Shown here in pieces: positions 1 to 6,488 of a stretch of DNA of 13,436 nt (position 1 is the stretch's first letter; every line of letters begins with the position of its first letter). The notes under the pieces are model-generated. The model did not search any database. It was not told the origin of the DNA and saw only the letters and a program-made list of their open reading frames with translations. This DNA is from CAYLJO01 sp964383905. GTDB taxonomy: Bacteria; Acidobacteriota; Blastocatellia; Pyrinomonadales; Pyrinomonadaceae. The translations under genes were made by a program, and so were the position numbers. Location: the NCBI GenBank assembly GCA_964383905.1, contig CAYLJO010000175.1:1-13436 (forward strand), in the 5' to 3' direction.

Positions 1-75
1 TTAAGACTTCGCTAGATACTCTCAAAGTATCCGTAACATTTTCGACAAGCTTGGTAAATAATTTGAAAAGCATAG

Positions 76-93
76 GGTTAAATTTGTTTAACC
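76..93 (-). terminator. hairpin at the end of the small coiled-coil gene
   Basis: GGTTAAA and TTTAACC form a perfect 7-bp stem around a 4-base loop, and the hairpin contains the TAA stop of the minus-strand gene. Read on the minus strand it is followed after five bases by a short T run (CTTTT). The T run is short and displaced, so this is only a possible intrinsic terminator. Confidence 0.4.
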
Positions 94-317
94 TTATATC
101 CATGACCTAACTTTGTGGGCGGAGTGTTTGGCGACATTCCGCCCTTCTTTTCCAGTGGGTGGCCCAGCCGTTTAATCTTCCGGCGGGCGATCTTTGCCTT
201 ACCTTCAAGGCGGGCGAGTCGCTCTTTGAGTCGCCTGTTCTCGTCGACTACCTGCCAGATAACAGTCATTGCATCGGCGACCTTGATCGCCCGTCGGTCA
301 ACCGGACTCATCAGCAC
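78..317 (-). CDS. small basic coiled-coil protein, function unknown
   Basis: A 79-residue protein that I do not recognise. Residues about 20-50 are rich in Arg, Lys, Glu and Leu with heptad-like spacing (VVDENRRLKERLARLEGKAK), which suggests a short coiled coil. The tail is basic and contains Gly and Pro. I chose the GTG at 317 because AGGAGG at 331-326 lies 8 bases upstream, an ideal spacing. A GTG at 326 would overlap that ribosome binding site, and the ATG at 311 is 14 bases from it. No membrane segment or signal peptide is visible. It may bind nucleic acid or act as an oligomerising adaptor, but this is only inferred from charge and helix pattern. The gene ends in a hairpin over its stop codon. 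Confidence 0.55.
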   Translation of the reverse strand: MLMSPVDRRAIKVADAMTVIWQVVDENRRLKERLARLEGKAKIARRKIKRLGHPLEKKGGMSPNTPPTKLGHGYKVKQI

Positions 318-592
318 CTTAAACACCTCCTATCCGCCATCTACTTTCCGGCGATCATTTCGAAAGAGCGCCGTCAGCCGTCGGGCATCTTCGTCGCCGT
401 TATTCCCCTCTGTGGCCTTCGCACGTGCACAACGGGAACGAGGCAGGCGGGCGTGATTTAGCGTAGCTGCAGCGCAGGGTGAGCATCACAGGGGCGGCGC
501 CCGCCCTTGACGGTGACCGGCCCGTCAGCCTGCGCCTGTCCCTTCGCCCCGACACTTCGCCTTCGCGCCATCACAGGTACGTTATGCTCTTG
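318..592. other. gene-poor stretch upstream of two diverging small genes
   Basis: No convincing gene. On the minus strand a frame of about 50 codons stays open and ends in TAG at 332-330, directly in front of the AGGAGG of the small coiled-coil gene. It has no ATG or GTG start that I could find, so it is either a decayed gene or chance. A 37-codon minus-strand frame beginning ATGGCGCGAAGG near 570 is similarly unsupported. The stretch is GC-rich and turns AT-rich after about 580. Confidence 0.35.
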
Positions 593-602
593 AGGTATAC
601 CT
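593..602. promoter_or_regulatory. palindrome AGGTATACCT, possible operator
   Basis: A perfect 10-bp palindrome. A TATAAT box follows at 617-622, so the palindrome lies where a -35 region would be. A second copy of its GGTATACC core lies at 651-658. Two copies of one palindrome before a gene for a likely ribbon-helix-helix protein suggest autoregulation. This is inference. Confidence 0.4.
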
Positions 603-616
603 ATCAAACATAAGAT

Positions 617-622
617 TATAAT
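617..622 (+). promoter_or_regulatory. TATAAT, possible -10 box
   Basis: A consensus -10 hexamer in the AT-rich stretch 43 bases before the ATG at 665. No good -35 sits at standard distance: TTGAGG at 590-595 leaves a 21-base spacer. The promoter call is therefore tentative. Confidence 0.3.
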
Positions 623-650
623 ATACACCTTCACATCCGAAAGCCGTTTT

Positions 651-658
651 GGTATACC
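651..658. promoter_or_regulatory. palindrome GGTATACC, second copy
   Basis: Same 8-bp core as in the palindrome at 593-602, with centres 57 bp apart. It lies 6 bases before the ATG at 665, where it occupies the place of a ribosome binding site. A repressor bound to both copies could cover the promoter and the gene start. Confidence 0.35.
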
Positions 659-664
659 TTAGCC

Positions 665-946
665 ATGCCCAGACAAATGGCGGATGTTAATAAGCGCACT
701 GAGAATCTCCCGATGAAGGTGCCGGAGGTGGTTAAGCAGCTTGTCCGGGGGATCGCGGCGCGGAGGTTCCGCACCGAATCCACCGTCGCTTACATGCTGA
801 TGCTGCGCGGCCTGGAGGCCTTCGAGAAGGACGGTAAGCTCGAAGAGCCCATCATCGACTTCGTCGAGCGGATCATGGTCCCGATGGAGGAGCAGACGCC
901 GCAGCAAAAGAAGTCGAAAGTTGAAAGTCGAAAGTCGAAAGTCTAG
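665..946 (+). CDS. probable ribbon-helix-helix DNA-binding protein
   Basis: A 93-residue protein. Residues about 13-55 fit the strand-helix-turn-helix order of the Arc/CopG (ribbon-helix-helix) fold: a short strand TENLPMKVP, helix A EVVKQLVRGIAARRF, a turn RTES, and helix B TVAYMLMLRGLEAFEKDG. Such proteins dimerise, insert their strands into the major groove, and often repress their own promoter; the two GGTATACC palindromes upstream fit that. No ribosome binding site precedes the ATG at 665; ATG codons at 677 and 713 are alternatives. The last residues (KKSKVESRKSKV) are encoded by tandem copies of GTCGAAAGT, so the end of the gene seems to have been extended by a repeat. An S24-like gene follows 62 bases later on the same strand. 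The fold call rests on pattern alone. Confidence 0.55.
   Translation: MPRQMADVNKRTENLPMKVPEVVKQLVRGIAARRFRTESTVAYMLMLRGLEAFEKDGKLEEPIIDFVERIMVPMEEQTPQQKKSKVESRKSKV
911..945 (+). repeat. tandem GTCGAAAGT repeat in the 3' end of a gene
   Basis: About four units of GTC(G)AAAGT (the second reads GTTGAAAGT) run up to the stop codon of the preceding gene and encode its last dozen residues. The word resembles the GTCCAAAGT units of the inverted repeat at 2760-2863, so both may be one dispersed repeat family. Confidence 0.6.
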
Positions 947-1008
947 AATCAGGACGGCGGGCTTCGGAGATTTGACGGAGGTAGGATAGACTTGAGGCGG
1001 AGGTCCTT

Positions 1009-1443
1009 ATGGCTAAGATTCTACGGCCGCGTTTCCCTCACGGGAGGAAAAGGGTTGAGATCCCCAAGCCGCTCGGCGCTGAGGAAGGTGATCATTACCT
1101 GGCCGTGCGCATTACCGATGACGCGCTCTTCATCCGGGCCGGCGCCATCGCTATCGTGAAGCTGGGCGTCACTTATTCTTCGGGATTGCACGCCGTCCGC
1201 ACGCCCGATTACCCTTTATTAGTCCGCTTTATTTCGCTGCTTTCGCGCAACCGCATCAGGCTCGACGGCTCCAGCAGCGAATACCCGCCGCTTGAGTATC
1301 CGCGGCGTAAGGTCACGATACTCGGCTGCGTGTGGGAAGTACTGTTTAATGATACGGGCGTCGAGCGGTTGGTCTACTGGCGCAACCCGGTGCTGCTGCA
1401 CTCAAATCTATACGAGCGACCTGTCCTCGTCATCAATTCTTAA
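1009..1443 (+). CDS. S24/LexA C-terminal-like protein lacking both catalytic residues
   Basis: A 144-residue protein. Residues about 28-113 line up by eye with the autopeptidase domain of LexA: HYLAVRITDDAL for the segment that carries the catalytic Ser in LexA, IRAGAIAIVKLG for the 'GDLLAV' strand, YPLLVRF for the strand that carries the catalytic Lys, RIRLDGSSSEYPPLEY for the 'NSEFKPI' loop, and VTILGCVWEVL for the last strand. The Ser119 position of E. coli LexA corresponds to Ala39 and the Lys156 position to Val72, so neither half of the Ser-Lys dyad is present. There is no helix-turn-helix in the 27-residue basic N-terminus. GGAGGT at 999-1004 is four bases before the ATG. It lies just after the ribbon-helix-helix gene and may work with it. 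The fold assignment is by remembered family pattern; function is unknown. Confidence 0.6.
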   Translation: MAKILRPRFPHGRKRVEIPKPLGAEEGDHYLAVRITDDALFIRAGAIAIVKLGVTYSSGLHAVRTPDYPLLVRFISLLSRNRIRLDGSSSEYPPLEYPRRKVTILGCVWEVLFNDTGVERLVYWRNPVLLHSNLYERPVLVINS

Positions 1444-1567
1444 GAAGAGCAATTGGCGGGTCGGAGACGTGAACGCGCTTTGAACCACCGCAGGGACACG
1501 GAGGGAAGTAAGGGATGATGATGCGCGGGTCCCTCACCCTTGATTTTTTACCTTCCTTTATAAGCGA
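1444..1567. other. intergenic stretch with a dispersed repeat and a nested stem
   Basis: It lies between two genes whose 3' ends face each other. The segment 1479-1508 (TTTGAACCACCGCAGGGACA and on) resembles the one at 6779-6815. A nested imperfect stem can be drawn: GGAAG 1504-1508 with CTTCC 1552-1556, and AAGGG 1510-1514 with CCCTT 1537-1541. It could end transcription from either side, but lacks a clear T run. Confidence 0.35.
1479..1508 (+). repeat. dispersed repeat of the 'ACCGCAGGGACACGGAGG' type
   Basis: Shares TTTGAACC, CGCAGG, GACAC and GGAGG words in the same order with 6779-6815. Elements of the 'accacagaggacacagagga' kind are common in intergenic DNA of acidobacteria and other GC-rich soil bacteria. 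No encoded product is seen. Confidence 0.45.
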
Positions 1568-2728
1568 CTAATGTCTGACAGACAATGCGCGCTGCAGCTT
1601 GTCGAGCGCGCCGCGCAGGATCTCATCTTCACGCGCGATGCACAGTCGTATGTAGTTATCCCATTCGTCGCTATCGGCAAAGGCGCTGCCGGGGACGCCG
1701 GCGACCCCCGCCCGCTTGATAAGCATCTCGTTGAGCTCGACGGCGGAGGACGCGCCTTCCGGTATTCTCGCCCACACATAGAACGCCGAGCCCGAGTCGT
1801 AGATTTGGAACCCTGTTTTCTCCAGCGCCGCGGTGGCCTCTTCGCGTTTGACTGTGAATCGCTCCCGCAGCCTGGTGTAATAGTGCGGGTCGGCCATTAA
1901 AACCCTGGCCAGCGCGCGCTGCAGGGGTGTTGAGGAGCAGACGTAAAAGATATTGTTGGCATTATTAAGCGGGCCGACCAGCTGGCCGTTACCGTAGGCA
2001 TAACCGAGCCGCCAACCCGAGATGTTCCATGATTTGGAGAACGAGTTGACGGTAATAGTGCGCTCCCACATTCCGGGCAGCGTCGCCATTGAAAGGTGCG
2101 GTTGGCGGCCGACGACGTAGTGCTCGTAGACCTCGTCGGCGACGCAGAGCAGATCAAGCTCCTGGCAGAGGGAGGCGATCGCTTCCATTTCGGCCCGCGT
2201 GAAGACTTTGCCCGTCGGGTTGGCGGGGGTGCAGGCGATGATTGTGCGCAACGGGAACGTCCGGCGCTCCTTCAGCGCACGACAGCGGGCGCGCAACTCT
2301 TCCCCGTCAAGACCGAGGGCGGGCCCGCGTAGTGGTAGAACTTCCGTGGCTCCTCCCAATTCATCGATAATGCGCCGGTGGTAAGGATAGTAAGGCTCGA
2401 AAACGAGTGCGGCTGCGCCCTGGAGATACGTTCGGGCGATGGCGATGAGTCCACCGGTCGCGCCGGGGGTGATCAGAAGCTCGAAAGGCCTGGCTTCCGG
2501 ATCAACATTGACGCCGTTTAATGAGCTGATCTTTTCGGCGACGGCGTGGCGTAGCTCGGTGGTGCCTTCGGCCGGGCTGTAGTGATTCTGGCTGGCGGCG
2601 ATGATCTCGGCGGCGGCACGCGCGAGTTCCGGGTCAATGGCCATCTCCGACTGGCCCTGAACCAGATTTCCGCTCGGAGGAACCAGCCGCGTGATCAGTC
2701 GAATATCAGGTTTGGTCGTAGTGGTCAT
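1568..2728 (-). CDS. pyridoxal-phosphate aminotransferase, class I/II
   Basis: A 386-residue fold-type I aminotransferase, the usual length for class I/II enzymes. It would move an amino group from an amino acid to a 2-oxo acid in the cytoplasm. Visible family marks are: the substrate-loop Tyr50 (NHYSPAEGTTELR); TPGATGG at 87-93 for phosphate binding; NPTGK at 170-174 with the cofactor Asn170; ADEVYEHY at 197-204 with Asp198 pairing with the pyridine N and Tyr201; SFSKSWNISGWRLGY at 229-243, where Lys232 forms the Schiff base and Arg240 binds cofactor phosphate; and Arg361 (YIRLCIAR) for the substrate carboxylate. All are intact. The substrate cannot be read from sequence; aspartate/aromatic and kynurenine aminotransferase-like members share this pattern. 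The ATG at 2728 has no clear ribosome binding site but is needed for a full N-terminus. It diverges from the HIT gene. Confidence 0.93.
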   Translation of the reverse strand: MTTTTKPDIRLITRLVPPSGNLVQGQSEMAIDPELARAAAEIIAASQNHYSPAEGTTELRHAVAEKISSLNGVNVDPEARPFELLITPGATGGLIAIARTYLQGAAALVFEPYYPYHRRIIDELGGATEVLPLRGPALGLDGEELRARCRALKERRTFPLRTIIACTPANPTGKVFTRAEMEAIASLCQELDLLCVADEVYEHYVVGRQPHLSMATLPGMWERTITVNSFSKSWNISGWRLGYAYGNGQLVGPLNNANNIFYVCSSTPLQRALARVLMADPHYYTRLRERFTVKREEATAALEKTGFQIYDSGSAFYVWARIPEGASSAVELNEMLIKRAGVAGVPGSAFADSDEWDNYIRLCIAREDEILRGALDKLQRALSVRH

Positions 2729-2759
2729 CAGTTTATGATCTCAAGGCGGTGGGCCCGCA

Positions 2760-2863
2760 AAAGTCCAAGGTCTTCAAGTAAGTCCAAAGTTAAGGTGGCC
2801 TATAACGACTTTAATCAAAAGTGCTTTGGTCCTGTTGACTTTGGACTTTAGACCTTGGACTTT
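2760..2863. repeat. large inverted repeat of AAGTCCAAAGT words
   Basis: Outer arms AAAGTCCAAGGTCT (2760-2773) and AGACCTTGGACTTT (2850-2863) are perfectly complementary over 14 bp. Inner arms AAGTCCAAAGT (2780-2790) and ACTTTGGACTT (2838-2848) pair over 11 bp. The centre (2791-2837) is an unpaired 47-base loop. The element lies in the shared upstream region of two divergent genes, where a cruciform or RNA hairpin could affect both. Confidence 0.8.
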
Positions 2864-2972
2864 GGACTAATTTCGACGACGTCGGGTATTTGACCATACC
2901 TTGAAGCGAACTACAATTGATGGGAGTCTAGAGACGGGATTTACCGCGGAGGGCAGGAGAGGGAACGAGGTT

Positions 2973-3305
2973 ATGATGACGGATGATTTCTACTGCGATG
3001 AAGTTCTGAGCGGGCGCACGCCGGTCAATAGGATTATCGAGACGGACAATGTGCTCGCCTTCAACCATACGCGCCCCTTCTGGCCGGTGCACTTCGTGGT
3101 GATCCCCAAGCGTCACATCGCCTCATTGCTGACCGTCGAAGAAGAGGGCGACAATATTCTTCATGAAATGATAGCGGTTGTCCGGCAGGTCGCGGCGCGG
3201 GTCGTCGCCGAGCACGGCGCGTGTCGAGTATTAACCAATTTGGGGAAATACCAGGACTCAAAGCATCTGCACTGGCACGTCGCTGCTGGAGAGCCGCTGA
3301 GGTGA
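2973..3305 (+). CDS. HIT-family nucleotide hydrolase (Hint/AP4A-hydrolase-like)
   Basis: A 110-residue protein of the size usual for single-domain HIT proteins. The C-terminal HLHWHV at 98-103 is the histidine triad; its middle histidines form and hydrolyse a nucleotidyl-enzyme intermediate. Other marks are the N-terminal DNVLAFNHTRPFWPVHFVVIPKRHI (residues 25-49), with the nucleotide-binding His/Pro region, and TNLGKYQDSKHLHWH before the active site. Members hydrolyse phosphoramidate or diadenosine polyphosphate bonds in the cytoplasm; the natural substrate here is unknown. The frame is open back to an ATG at 2901, but I prefer 2973 or 2976, which follow GGAACGAGG at 2962-2970 and match family length. 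The gene diverges from the aminotransferase, and no partner gene follows it closely. Confidence 0.88.
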   Translation: MMTDDFYCDEVLSGRTPVNRIIETDNVLAFNHTRPFWPVHFVVIPKRHIASLLTVEEEGDNILHEMIAVVRQVAARVVAEHGACRVLTNLGKYQDSKHLHWHVAAGEPLR

Positions 3306-3320
3306 GAGCCGCTTCTCCAG
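3286..3320 (+). terminator. weak hairpin over the HIT stop codon
   Basis: CTGGAGA (3286-3292) and TCTCCAG (3314-3320) can pair over 7 bp around a 21-base loop that contains the stop codon. TCTTTT follows directly. The loop is long and the stem short, so a terminator role is uncertain. Confidence 0.25.
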
Positions 3321-3749
3321 TCTTTTCAGGCAGTTGAATAAGGTGAATTCGAGATAAGAGTTGCCTGAATCCCCTGTGTAGAAATTCCACAATAAAGCGC
3401 TCGGCCAGCGTCAACTCACCGCGGGAGAATGCGCCGGACAGAGAAGTAATGAATAAATCTTTCTGTAATCCCTCTCGGATCTTCCGCGATAAATGATCTT
3501 GCCCTGAACCTCTGATGAGGTCTTTGATAGCTACCCGTCAAATTTGGGTACTATTTCGGTCATTTTGACTGATCCAAGGCTATCCTTCTTAAAGAGCCTG
3601 CCAGAAGGTTTATAAAACCTGGAAAATTCTGAGGTAATTGGTTAAATCTTCAATGGCATCAGGGTTGCTGGTCATAACCGCCGACGGTGGAACAATCCTC
3701 CTCACGTGAAAAGTAGCTGTCGGGTTGAAATTAGTACAATTCTTACTCA
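3306..3749. other. 444-base stretch without a convincing gene
   Basis: No frame here has a good start, ribosome binding site and recognisable product. It holds a small perfect hairpin at 3606-3620 (AGGTTT, loop ATA, AAACCT) and an inverted pair TACCC/GGGTA around 3533-3552. TACAAT at 3735-3740 could be a -10 box for the gene that follows, which would make its mRNA nearly leaderless, but no -35 is seen. I found no match to the cyclic-di-GMP riboswitch core. Confidence 0.4.
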
Positions 3750-6230
3750 ATGGAAGCTATGGACAAGCACGTCTTACCTCGAAATATAATGCGGCTGGTC
3801 ATCGCACTTGGTGTCGGCGCGCTCCTTTTCTCGTTATACCTACTGCCAATTAAACAACTGGGAATCGCCTTCCTGCTCTTTGCGCTGATAAATGTCATTA
3901 TCTGCTCGACTTACAGGATCCAGATCCCGCGGGGGAGGGGTCAGATTCACCTCGGTGAAAGCTTTATCCTGCTCGCGTTGATGCTCTTCGGGGGCGAGGC
4001 GGCCATCCTTTTGGCCGCTGTTGCCGCCCTCTGTGTATCGCTGCGCCATTTCAAGAACTGGTTCGATTATCTATTCAACGCGGCCGCCACAGTCGTCTCG
4101 GCCTTCGTGATCATCTGGACGCTGCGGTTCACTTACGGACCGGTGGTCGAGGCCGGGCCGCACCTCTCCTCCCTGGATTTCGCCAGGGGGGTCTGCCTGA
4201 CGGTTCTGATGCAGGCCGCCTTCAACTCAACGCTGATTCTGCTGGACGGCGCTTACCAGATCACACAGTCGGTCTGGCGCAGGGTGAGCGGTATTTACTG
4301 TTGGACTTTTGTCGTTTATTCGACCGGCGCAGCGGCGGCCTGCCTGGTAGCTTTAGTTGTCACGGCGATGGGCCTCAATGCCTTCATGGCAACCCTGACG
4401 AGCGCCGCCATCGTGCTTTTCGCCTGCCGGATCTATCTGAATAGTGCTAACGACGACGCGTCGCTCGCGACGCGCTACAACGCCAACCTAAAAGAGAGTT
4501 CCGAGCGTTTCCGCAGCGCGTTCGATTATGCGGCCATCGGGATGGCGCTGGTCTCCGTTGAAGGTCGCTGGCTCCTCGTCAATCGCTCGCTGTGCAGCCT
4601 TCTTGGTTACACCGAGCGGGAGTTGATGGCGACTGACTTTCTCACGATCACGCACCCGGACGACCTCCACAGCGCTCTGGCCAACATCAAAAATCTGCTC
4701 CAGGGCAAAATCCCCACCTACCAGATGGAGAAGCGGTACATCCACAAGGAGGGTCATGAGGTGTGGGTCCTCTGGAGCGTCTCGATGGCCCGTGACGCGT
4801 ACAACCGGTCGGCGCACCTGATTTTTCAGATCCAGGATATTACCGACCGTAAACGGGCGGAAGAAAGACTCCTTCACGACGCCTTTCACGACGCGCTCAC
4901 GAATTTACCGAACCGCGCTTTATTCATGGACCACCTCAAGCTGGCGATCGCGCGTTCGCAAAGGAACGAGGATCACAGGTTCGCCGTCCTCTATATTGAC
5001 CTCGACCGCTTCAAAATCATCAACGATAGTCTCGGGCACATGATCGGGGACCAGTTGCTCGTCGGCACCGCGCAGAGGCTGGAGGCGGCCCTGCGCCCCG
5101 GGGATACGATCGCGCGGCTCGGGGGCGATGAGTTTACAGTCCTCCTGGAGGACATCAAGGACGACAGCGACGTCATCTATATCGCCGAGCGCATTCAAAA
5201 GGAGCTGACGCTCCCTTTCAAGCTGAACGAGCGGGAGGTATTCACCACAGTCAGTATTGGGATCGCGCTGAGTTCCAAGGATTATAGCCGCGCCGAAGAA
5301 ATGCTGCGTGATGCCGATACGGCAATGTATCGCGCGAAGTCGCAGGGCCGCGCCAGTTATGAGATATTCGATAAGGCGATGCACGCCCACGCGGTGAAGC
5401 TCCTGCAGTTAGAGACGGACCTGCGGCGCGCCGTGGAGCGACAGGAGTTCTGTGTTTACTACCAGCCGATCGTCGCCCTGGAGACTAACCGGCTCTGCGG
5501 CTTTGAGGCTTTGGTGCGGTGGAACCACCCGGAGTGCGGCTTCATCTCCCCCGGCGATTTTATCCCGGTCGCGGAAGAAACGGGGCTGATCGTCCCCATC
5601 GGCGAATGGGTGCTGAGAGAGTCGTGCCGTCAGATGCAGCGCTGGCAGGCCATACTCCCCGCCGACCCGCCCTTGTTCATGAGCGTGAACCTTTCCGGCA
5701 AACAGTTCGCCCAGCCTGATCTGATTAACAGAGTTGCCTCCATTCTGAAGGAGACCGGGATGGATGCGCGGTACCTGAAACTGGAGATCACGGAGAGCGT
5801 CGTGATGGAGAATATTGAAACCGCCACCGAGATGCTCAGACAACTGCGGTCGCTGGGCGCAAGGATCAGCATTGACGATTTCGGCACCGGCTACTCTTCA
5901 TTGAGCTACCTGCACCGGTTCCCCATCAACACCCTGAAGATCGACCGGTCCTTTGTGACCAAGATGGCAGACAATAACGAGAACACGGAAATCGTGCGGA
6001 CGATTGTGGTGTTGGCACAAAATTTAGGGATGGATGTGGTGGCGGAGGGGGTCGAGACGAAAGAGCAACTCGAGCTGCTCAGATCTCTAGGCTGCGAGAA
6101 CGGGCAGGGGTACTACTTCTCTCGCCCGGTCGATTCCGAAAATGCCGCGAAATTCATCGGCGATACTTATTCAGAAGCCATGATCATGTTAGGCAGCCTC
6201 GAGCAGGTCCCGGAGGTTTTAATCGCTTAA
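3750..6230 (+). CDS. membrane-bound PAS-GGDEF-EAL cyclic-di-GMP enzyme
   Basis: An 826-residue signalling protein. Residues about 12-230 carry roughly seven to eight hydrophobic segments and probably form a membrane sensor; 250-370 is a PAS domain with a PAC-like end (FQIQDITDRKRAEERL); 371-545 is a diguanylate cyclase domain; 553-805 an EAL phosphodiesterase domain. GGDEF is intact at 458-462, and the inhibitory-site motif RPGD lies at 449-452, five residues before it. In the EAL part EAL (586-588), Asn647, EITES (679-683), DDFGTGYSSL (709-718), Lys730 and EGVET (766-770) are all present. Both activities could therefore exist, with GTP to cyclic-di-GMP synthesis limited by product binding; which dominates cannot be read. 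The start is uncertain: no ribosome binding site precedes ATG 3750, and ATG 3759 is an alternative. It stands alone as a transcription unit and is followed by two hairpins. Confidence 0.95.
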   Translation: MEAMDKHVLPRNIMRLVIALGVGALLFSLYLLPIKQLGIAFLLFALINVIICSTYRIQIPRGRGQIHLGESFILLALMLFGGEAAILLAAVAALCVSLRHFKNWFDYLFNAAATVVSAFVIIWTLRFTYGPVVEAGPHLSSLDFARGVCLTVLMQAAFNSTLILLDGAYQITQSVWRRVSGIYCWTFVVYSTGAAAACLVALVVTAMGLNAFMATLTSAAIVLFACRIYLNSANDDASLATRYNANLKESSERFRSAFDYAAIGMALVSVEGRWLLVNRSLCSLLGYTERELMATDFLTITHPDDLHSALANIKNLLQGKIPTYQMEKRYIHKEGHEVWVLWSVSMARDAYNRSAHLIFQIQDITDRKRAEERLLHDAFHDALTNLPNRALFMDHLKLAIARSQRNEDHRFAVLYIDLDRFKIINDSLGHMIGDQLLVGTAQRLEAALRPGDTIARLGGDEFTVLLEDIKDDSDVIYIAERIQKELTLPFKLNEREVFTTVSIGIALSSKDYSRAEEMLRDADTAMYRAKSQGRASYEIFDKAMHAHAVKLLQLETDLRRAVERQEFCVYYQPIVALETNRLCGFEALVRWNHPECGFISPGDFIPVAEETGLIVPIGEWVLRESCRQMQRWQAILPADPPLFMSVNLSGKQFAQPDLINRVASILKETGMDARYLKLEITESVVMENIETATEMLRQLRSLGARISIDDFGTGYSSLSYLHRFPINTLKIDRSFVTKMADNNENTEIVRTIVVLAQNLGMDVVAEGVETKEQLELLRSLGCENGQGYYFSRPVDSENAAKFIGDTYSEAMIMLGSLEQVPEVLIA

Positions 6231-6239
6231 GAGCTACAA

Positions 6240-6287
6240 GTGCGCTGAGGGGCGCACGTGGGGCCCGGGAGGCTTGCGGCTCCCGGG
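6240..6287. terminator. two tandem hairpins between convergent genes
   Basis: GTGCGC (6240-6245) pairs with GCGCAC (6252-6257), and CCCGGGAG (6264-6271) pairs perfectly with CTCCCGGG (6280-6287). They sit ten bases after the stop of the GGDEF-EAL gene and 13 bases beyond the stop of the convergent small gene. Neither has a T run, but strong GC hairpins between convergent genes often end or protect both transcripts. Confidence 0.55.
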
Positions 6288-6299
6288 ACTGTCGCTGTG

Positions 6300-6488
6300 C
6301 TATCGATCACTCGCGTATAATTGGCTGTGAGCCTGCCCAAGGTTACGGATGTGCTCATCCAACATGCGTGCGTAACATTTCAGACACATACCTTGTGAGT
6401 CTTTGACGTTGTTGCGCCGGATGATAACTCCACACCATGCGCATACGACCTTGAAACCCAACCTGTTTTGCGCATTCTTGCTGTTCAT
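6300..6488 (-). CDS. small four-cysteine zinc-ribbon-like protein
   Basis: A 62-residue protein. VVCAWCG (Cys16, Cys19) and GMCLKC (Cys35, Cys38) give a CxxC-15-CxxC pattern that would hold one zinc ion. The wording CAWC...SxGxCxxC recalls the short Cys-rich module found at the ends of many bacterial PAS-sensor and response-regulator proteins ('CAWC...SHGICPxC'), here as a free small protein. The C-terminal 20 residues look helical. The frame opens at 6548, but I chose ATG 6488 because AGGGG lies 8 bases upstream. It converges on the GGDEF-EAL gene, which is suggestive of a signalling link but proves none. Confidence 0.7.
   Translation of the reverse strand: MNSKNAQNRLGFKVVCAWCGVIIRRNNVKDSQGMCLKCYARMLDEHIRNLGQAHSQLYASDR

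Noticed and set aside
115..461. Two plus-strand frames over the left-end small gene
   Set aside because: They lie antisense to the minus-strand gene that has an ideal ribosome binding site, and have low-complexity Arg/Ser composition.
1571..2384. Several open frames opposite the aminotransferase
   Set aside because: They are antisense or off-frame shadows of a gene with all family motifs intact.
3061..3414. Minus-strand 117-codon frame across the HIT gene end
   Set aside because: It overlaps the HIT gene antisense, is Arg/Ala/Pro-rich, and has no recognisable family.
3306..3749. Cyclic-di-GMP riboswitch before the GGDEF-EAL gene
   Set aside because: The conserved GEMM core words were not found; only short unrelated hairpins are present.
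4488..5843. Long minus-strand frames inside the GGDEF-EAL gene
   Set aside because: Antisense frames are expected in GC-rich genes; the plus-strand domains are certain.
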